From positions 1 to 9,626 of the forward strand of contig JBBSOT010000186.1 in the NCBI GenBank assembly GCA_038259455.1: a stretch of DNA of 9,626 bases, written 5' to 3'. Source of the DNA: CAMYMG01 sp038259455 (lineage in GTDB: Bacteria > Pseudomonadota > Alphaproteobacteria > Rhizobiales > Rhizobiaceae). The notes under the pieces were generated by a model. That model ran no database searches. It was not told the origin of the DNA and saw nothing but the letters and a program-made list of their open reading frames with translations. A program made the translations under genes and the position numbers. Below are positions 6,601-9,626 of the stretch, in pieces. The number at the start of each line of letters is the position of its first letter. Positions within the stretch are counted from its first letter, which is position 1.

Positions 6601-7682
6601 TCAGATGAGCTAAAGAGCCCACCGTTGTATGGCGGCAGGCCAACCGACGCATCGCCCTTGTCGATCATCTGCGACAGGCTTGCGAAGCGGCTCCAGATTT
6701 GCGCGGCAACCGACGAGAACGTGTCGTGTTCGTCCTTTCGTTTGCCCACATCGAGGCGGGCTTCACGCAAAGCATAGTTGTCATAGCGGTCGTCCTTGAC
6801 CGGCAGGAGGCCGCGATCTTCGGCGTAGAGCAAGAACAACAGGCGATAGAGCAGGATCAATGTCGCGCTGCGGATCTCGTCGAGGTCAGTGTCGGCTGGT
6901 GCAGCGTCATCGATCGCTTTGCCCAACGTGGGGTAGAGCCGAGTGAACACCAGGTCGGATAAGTTTCTCGCCACCCGCTCTTCGTAAAAGTCGGACTCCT
7001 GCCGTGCGCGGTCATGAAAGCTGGCGGCACCGCGTGTCTCGCGCTCGAACGCAGTGCGTGAGAACATGACCGCGAAGACGCGCAACCAGTGGTCACGGTC
7101 GTCTTGTGTCACCGAGGCATCGAGCAGGTCATTATCGAGCTTCAAGACGCGCGACAGATCGATTTCGAGATAGTCGTCGATTGTCGAGCGGGCGCCCGAG
7201 TAGTATAGCCGCCAACGCGCACCGTTGGTTAGAATGCCCCATCGGAGCGAACCATTGGTCAGATCGTCGATGCGCCGTAGATAGCGCAGAATCTGGGTCG
7301 AAGGGGTCTCACGATCAGACCCGCTGCGACCTTCTGCGCGGTCCAGGGCTCGCCCCCAGCGCTTACTCTCGACGACCGCAGCACCGAATTCGTAACGCCG
7401 CCATTCCTCGCGGTGTTCGTTGGCCCTTGCTTTCGCCGCATCGTCGATGAAAAGAAGCCCATCAGGGACATCCTTGCGCCCCGTCCCGGAAAGGTTCTGC
7501 TGTGTAAGCCAGCTGGACCATCCCAGAAGCTCCAGAACCGGCCACACAACGTCATCTTCGGTCGTAGCCTCGTTCGGTGTGCTGTGATGCGGGAACGCGC
7601 TTAGAAGCGCTCCTAGGCGGCCGCGTAATTCGACGAGATCGATAGCATCATATTGCGGAGATCGCGTGACGCCTTCCATCAT
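3627..7682 (-). CDS. single-chain restriction-modification protein (Eco57I/type IIG-like, N6-adenine methyltransferase with N-terminal nuclease)
   Basis: The protein is 1351 residues from ATG 7682. AGGA at 7690-7687 lies just upstream, spaced 4 nt from this ATG and 7 nt from the next ATG at 7679. A GTG at 7733 would add 17 residues but lacks such a site. Residues 37-130 look like the HsdR N-terminal nuclease: NEATTEDDVVWPVLELLGW, then Asp74 in VPD and Glu105-x-Lys107 in VESKRW (PD-(D/E)XK). LLYRLLFLLYAEDRGLLP (277-294) and LGSIYERLLEF (about 404-414) are signatures of large methylases. The methyltransferase core follows: SYYTP at 438-442, DPAMGSGHF at 501-509 (SAM loop), GVDKNP (Asp590), CGDSLFG, and catalytic NPPW at 794-797. 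The C-terminal part carries LYEGKMVQAFNHR and QKVQGQHLNWFIVEQLP, matching target-recognition regions of this class. It probably methylates adenine in one DNA strand and cuts unmodified foreign DNA. No separate R, S or BREX/DISARM genes are in view. Confidence 0.92.
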   Translation of the reverse strand: MMEGVTRSPQYDAIDLVELRGRLGALLSAFPHHSTPNEATTEDDVVWPVLELLGWSSWLTQQNLSGTGRKDVPDGLLFIDDAAKARANEHREEWRRYEFGAAVVESKRWGRALDRAEGRSGSDRETPSTQILRYLRRIDDLTNGSLRWGILTNGARWRLYYSGARSTIDDYLEIDLSRVLKLDNDLLDASVTQDDRDHWLRVFAVMFSRTAFERETRGAASFHDRARQESDFYEERVARNLSDLVFTRLYPTLGKAIDDAAPADTDLDEIRSATLILLYRLLFLLYAEDRGLLPVKDDRYDNYALREARLDVGKRKDEHDTFSSVAAQIWSRFASLSQMIDKGDASVGLPPYNGGLFSSSETPLLDAIRLPDDVMAEALDILSWENHEGRRRYINYRDLSVQQLGSIYERLLEFEMKRTEGGDLEILPNIFARKDSGSYYTPDELVLLIIDQTLEPLIADAHAVFRDAIKAIQPADSEASMLRALEAADPAKAITRLRVCDPAMGSGHFLVSLVDRLTNHALEAIAQAQVDAADAGVDIYHSPVATEIEQIRSTIWTNAQEKHWAIAEEQLDDPQLVKRMVLKRCIHGVDKNPMAVELAKVALWLHTFTVGAPLSFIDHHLHCGDSLFGLWVRDAIDKAGTAGELLYIEGLRNAERQASVMQRIEALTDAEIAEAHSSAEMWRDIEFQVGPFDSFVSFMHALDWLDLPRTDQPLITQWLDGGFGDPLPIARGKKEPEALRAKPEEAERFRKIWKAARKLIEEERFLNWQIAFPGVWKNWASAGREGGFDAVIGNPPWDRIKLQQVEWFAARRPEIARAQRASDRRLMIEALKRDEDPLYNDFAKADRRAADTSRVARASGHYPLLARGDLNLYSLFVERAHALVRPRGMVGLLTPSGIAADLSASHFFRGLSTGGQIKALYDFENGRSRYREGPFFPDVHRSFKFAAMIASPERAFEATHCGFFLQAVSEIANPETAFPISAEDFARVNPNTGTAPVFRTRRDMEITTGVYARVPALVDRSAEVVRSWNLAYHRVFDMTIDSHLFRTREELEATEGAWHVGGNRYRSADAEWVPLYEGKMVQAFNHRAASIVINPENLNRPAQPLAATEDQRADPLWLADPQFWVQPNSDLVRSPYALAFKDVTAPTNARTMIASLIPSGAAGNTLPLLEITDDTAGAQSSALLLANLNSHAFDFIARQKVQGQHLNWFIVEQLPIILPDAYSRAFGSKTAAEIVRSAVLELTYTAHDLAAFARNMGHVDEQGEVLPPFPWDEDRRLRIRARLDALYFILYGIYDHANAERSRDDIRYIYSTFTIVDRQERERWGAYRSRELALAWINALMAGQPEAEVAG

Positions 7683-7686
7683 GTAA

Positions 7687-7690
7687 TCCT
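7687..7690 (-). promoter_or_regulatory. ribosome binding site of the restriction-modification gene
   Basis: On the minus strand, AGGATTAC stands directly before ATG ATG (7682 and 7679). The spacing fits the second ATG best (7 nt) and the first acceptably (4 nt). This is why the GTG at 7733 was not chosen. Confidence 0.55.
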
Positions 7691-7733
7691 GGGTGAAAAG
7701 AGCACCTGACAAGAAGAGCGATGGATCATGCAC

Positions 7734-8006
7734 CGGAGGGTGTTAGCTGTCGAAGTGCGTTCGACCAAGCCTAGCGGGGCGCTATCAACACATTATATCG
7801 CTGTTCAAAATTGTCGGTCGGGGAAAGCGCCGGAAATGAGAAAGCCAATAGCGCTTGCGTCCAACCGAGACGCGCAGAGTTTGTTTCAGTAAAAGCCGAC
7901 ACATGACGTTCTCAACATCACATTGGTGAGGGGATTTTGACACCGGATACCCAATCTAGAGCGGTCGTGGAGACCGGGAAAAGCAGCATCGCCGAGAAAT
8001 GAAAGC
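7734..8006. other. divergent intergenic region between restriction-modification gene and two-gene operon
   Basis: This spacer of about 270-360 bp (depending on the starts) must hold both divergent promoters. It contains the minus-strand TATAAT noted separately and a plus-strand TTGACA at 7937-7942 without a matching -10 at normal spacing. No gene, RNA or clear operator palindrome was recognised. An AT-rich patch covers about 7785-7815. Confidence 0.45.
7792..7797 (-). promoter_or_regulatory. candidate -10 box for the restriction-modification gene
   Basis: A perfect TATAAT is read on the minus strand about 110 bp before the chosen start. No good -35 hexamer lies at 16-18 bp, so the promoter would depend on an activator or be weak. 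It is located in the divergent intergenic region, so a regulator bound here could control both directions. Confidence 0.3.
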
Positions 8007-8045
8007 GTGACTCGCCAACTGAACGAACCCGCGATAAGCAGGGAC

Positions 8046-8570
8046 ATGGCGACACCTTTCAAGATGCTGGTCGAAAGCGACAAACTCATCGCTGGCACAC
8101 CGAACTGGAAAGGGCAGCACAAGGGTAGCAACGACGACCAGCAGCGGCTCGTTGCCTCCCTGCGAGTTGGTGGGAGGGTTTTACAAGGGCTTGAGCTAGT
8201 GGGTCGTGCTCGGCTTGGGATCAGAAACGCCTACGTCAGCTTCAGCCTGATCTACCTTTCGACTGATAATCGTCGTGACTCGGTGCGCCTCGGAAGGATC
8301 GACTGGAGGCCGCTGACGGCGCACTTCAACGACCATCCGAATACTCCTACAGCATTAGTCGGCGACGTCTTCGGCAGTCATCACCATGCATTCGACCTAA
8401 ACTGGTCGTCCAAAAACAGCGCACCGCTAAAAGCGCTCCCGATTGCTGAAGAAATTTCTCCTGATTATCAGTCATATACGGAACTGCTTGACGGAGTTGC
8501 TGTCCTGTTTAGAATCGAAAACGCGACTTCCCTATTGCCTTCGCCGTGGCCAGAGGACCTGTTTGGATGA
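8046..8570 (+). CDS. hypothetical protein with histidine cluster, first gene of a two-gene operon
   Basis: The protein is 174 residues from ATG 8046. A GTG at 8007 in the same frame would add 13 residues, and neither start has an ideally spaced ribosome binding site, so the start is uncertain. No signal peptide or membrane segment is seen. The N-terminal part (1-30) has a lysine/tryptophan motif (KLIAGTPNWKGQHKG). The centre is beta-rich (NAYVSFSLIYLS). Residues 88-120 contain RPLTAHFNDHP and later GDVFGSHHHAFDLNW, a histidine pattern that could bind a metal ion. The layout recalls small uncharacterised proteins (DUF6978-like), but I am not sure of that name. The stop codon overlaps the start of the next gene as ATGA, so the two products are probably made in fixed proportion and act together. 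Metal binding and partnership are inferences. Confidence 0.75.
   Translation: MATPFKMLVESDKLIAGTPNWKGQHKGSNDDQQRLVASLRVGGRVLQGLELVGRARLGIRNAYVSFSLIYLSTDNRRDSVRLGRIDWRPLTAHFNDHPNTPTALVGDVFGSHHHAFDLNWSSKNSAPLKALPIAEEISPDYQSYTELLDGVAVLFRIENATSLLPSPWPEDLFG
8552..8557 (+). promoter_or_regulatory. ribosome binding site of the second operon gene
   Basis: AGAGGA ends 9 nt before ATG 8567 and lies inside the end of the preceding gene. It supports this ATG over the in-frame GTG at 8546. Confidence 0.6.
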
Positions 8571-9340
8571 GTATGGCTTTTCAGCAAATAAGCGAAGAAG
8601 GTATCCGCGACGCGGGTGTCAGAAAGGCTGTTGCCAATCTTATCCGCGCGTCCACTTGGGGTAATGCCTACCTGATCAGCGTCCCCTTGGTCTATCCTTC
8701 TGGAACCGCGGTCGGTGTCAAGGTCACGCCGCACCAAGGCTCATACATTGTCAGTGATTTCGGACTGGGTTGGCGTGAAGCCGAAGGTTATGAAGCGCAA
8801 CGGTCATTTGGTGCACACGCGGGCCGTATCAAGGATCAAGTCGGTGTAGAATACAACGGGAACCACGAGTTCCAAATGCGTGCGACCGAGCATCAGCTTA
8901 CTTCAGCTATCCGGCGGGTGGCTTACGCTTCTCACCGAGCAGCCGTGAAAGCATTCCATTCGCTGCCAGAGGCTTGCGAGCAAGAGATTGGCGCGGCATT
9001 GTTCCAGAGGCTTCGAGATACATTCGGTAAGGACAATGTAGCTGGCGAATTGAAATTGGCTGGCGCTTCGAACATCGAGTGGCCGTTTGCCGCGCAAGTT
9101 TTGCAGGGTAAACGTCGCGTGGTTTTTGACGTGGTGTCTCCTCAATGGACTTCCGTGGTGGCTGCAAAGAGCAAATTCAGCGATGTCCGCTACCTCGGCC
9201 CAAATACCGTCCCCGTAGCAGTCGTGGACAGCATTGACGCGATGGGCAAATGGCTTCCACTTATATCGCAGGAAGCCGAAGTGATCGAAGATGACATCGA
9301 AACCGATGAACTGCGTAGGGTCGTCGCAGAAGCGGCCTGA
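8567..9340 (+). CDS. DUF1828-like protein, second gene of the operon
   Basis: The protein is 257 residues. ATG 8567 overlaps the preceding stop (ATGA) and has AGAGGA upstream. The N-terminal half (about 10-100) runs ISVPLVYPSGTAVGVKVTP, then GSYIVSDFGLGWREAEG, which resembles DUF1828 (a strand pair followed by SDFG). Residues 100-160 look helical. The C-terminal half (about 165-232) has WPFAAQVLQGKRRVVFDVVSP, then AAKSKFSDVRYLG and VPVAVVDS, an alternating beta pattern that may correspond to the DUF1829-type partner domain or a degenerate nuclease fold. The tail is acidic (EVIEDDIETDELRR). There is no signal peptide or membrane segment. DUF1828 proteins are of unknown function and are often found in phage or island contexts. 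Its position in an operon divergent from a restriction-modification gene suggests a defence or regulatory role, which is an inference. Confidence 0.75.
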   Translation: MSMAFQQISEEGIRDAGVRKAVANLIRASTWGNAYLISVPLVYPSGTAVGVKVTPHQGSYIVSDFGLGWREAEGYEAQRSFGAHAGRIKDQVGVEYNGNHEFQMRATEHQLTSAIRRVAYASHRAAVKAFHSLPEACEQEIGAALFQRLRDTFGKDNVAGELKLAGASNIEWPFAAQVLQGKRRVVFDVVSPQWTSVVAAKSKFSDVRYLGPNTVPVAVVDSIDAMGKWLPLISQEAEVIEDDIETDELRRVVAEAA

Positions 9341-9616
9341 CCTTAATGTCCATGGGCGACGCAATGCGGTTATCACCCAGCCACGACCGTAACCGGGACT
9401 GCTGATCGCGATCCTGTCAATGCGAGGGCAAGCGTATCCCTGGTGTTTGCATATAACTCATCCTAGCTGTCTGTGAACTCATGGGTGTCGCAAACAGGTA
9501 TACTCTTGCGAGGCGTCTCGTCCCTTCCACAGACCGTCTCAATAGACTTCGATCTCGCTTATGAGACGCTAAGATCTTCTGACTCTAGAACCTAATGAGA
9601 CAGTGAGATCGAAACG
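9341..9616. other. intergenic region with several inverted repeats
   Basis: No gene is supported in these 276 bp. The repeats are CGGTTA/TAACCG (9367-9372 with 9390-9395), TGTTTGC/GCAAACA (9444-9450 with 9490-9496), CGTCTCA/TGAGACG (9535-9541 with 9562-9568) and TTCGATCTC/GAGATCGAA (9548-9556 with 9605-9613). TATACT at 9499-9504 resembles a -10 box, but I see no good -35. The density of arms before a possible gene start suggests a protein-binding or recombination site. Confidence 0.45.
9535..9613. repeat. nested inverted repeats, possible recombinase or regulator site
   Basis: CGTCTCAATA (9535-9544) and TTATGAGACG (9559-9568) form an imperfect 34-bp palindrome. Inside it begins TTCGATCTCGCT (9548-9559), whose inverted partner AGTGAGATCGAA (9602-9613) matches at 11 of 12 positions. 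A further TGAGAC stands at 9596-9601, and CGTCTC occurs again at 9514-9519. The set resembles paired half-sites of a dimeric DNA-binding protein. It lies just before ATG 9617. Confidence 0.4.
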
Positions 9617-9626
9617 ATGACCCTAG
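9617..9626 (+). CDS. possible start of a gene leaving the window
   Basis: ATG ACC CTA (Met-Thr-Leu) begins 10 bp before the right edge. A weak purine-rich stretch (GTGAGATCG) lies upstream. Three codons cannot be identified. Serine recombinases often begin with a short Met-x-Leu stretch before GYARVS and have recombination sites upstream like the repeats seen here, but this is speculation. Confidence 0.15.

Noticed and set aside
3627..7682. Assignment of the large gene to BREX PglX or DISARM DrmMI
   Set aside because: None of the other BREX or DISARM genes is present in the window, and the N-terminal nuclease motif fits a stand-alone restriction-modification enzyme better.
7937..7942. TTGACA as a -35 box for the two-gene operon
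   Set aside because: No -10-like hexamer stands 16-18 bp downstream (the bases there are GAGCGG), so it is not called as a promoter.
8903..9376. 157-codon minus-strand frame opposite the DUF1828-like gene
   Set aside because: It is antisense to a better-supported gene with a ribosome binding site and operon coupling, and its sequence shows no recognisable domain.
9341..9626. Second copy of the tRNA-Lys 3' end as an island attachment repeat
   Set aside because: No stretch resembling the T-arm and acceptor end of the tRNA was found here or elsewhere in the window.
1..9626. CRISPR array
   Set aside because: No series of regularly spaced direct repeats was seen. The repeats found are inverted and isolated.

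Overview
This 9.6 kb window looks like an accessory region of a moderately high-GC alphaproteobacterium, most plausibly a sphingomonad. That guess rests on base composition, codon use and the style of the small proteins (for example the short CxxC...CxxC zinc-ribbon protein). No ribosomal or other strong phylogenetic marker is present apart from one tRNA, so the lineage call is an inference.

Left part (1-1600): a complete tRNA-Lys(UUU) with encoded CCA lies at 113-188. Starting less than 70 bp later is a gene for a protein with all three HUH-endonuclease signature motifs (258-1051 region), followed about 20 bp downstream by a 54-bp imperfect inverted repeat. A small zinc-ribbon gene on the minus strand follows, transcribed away from an SRAP-family (YedK/HMCES-type) gene at 1585-2196.

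Middle part (2200-3630): an unrecognised 175-residue protein (2451-2978) converges on a small single-pass membrane protein (3034-3492, minus strand). A perfect 12-bp inverted repeat sits between the two 3' ends.

Right part (3627-9340): the dominant feature is a 1351-codon minus-strand gene for a single-chain restriction-modification protein of the Eco57I/type IIG kind. It has an HsdR_N-like PD-(D/E)XK nuclease region at the N terminus, then an N6-adenine methyltransferase core with an NPPW motif, and a target-recognition region at the C terminus. Divergent from it is a tight two-gene operon with an ATGA overlap: a 174-residue protein with a histidine cluster, and a 257-residue protein whose N-terminal half resembles DUF1828. 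The pair sits beside a restriction-modification gene and is the best candidate here for an uncharacterised defence-associated module, but the sequence alone does not show its function.

Right edge (9341-9626): no complete gene. Several nested inverted repeats lie just before an ATG at 9617, which may be the first codon of a gene that continues outside the window. The arrangement is reminiscent of the recombination site upstream of a serine-recombinase gene, but only three codons are visible.

Taken together, the window is a patchwork of a tRNA, mobile-type or single-strand-DNA-handling genes (HUH, SRAP) and a restriction-modification locus with a divergent operon. This is typical of a genomic or defence island, although no integrase or transposase is visible inside the window.
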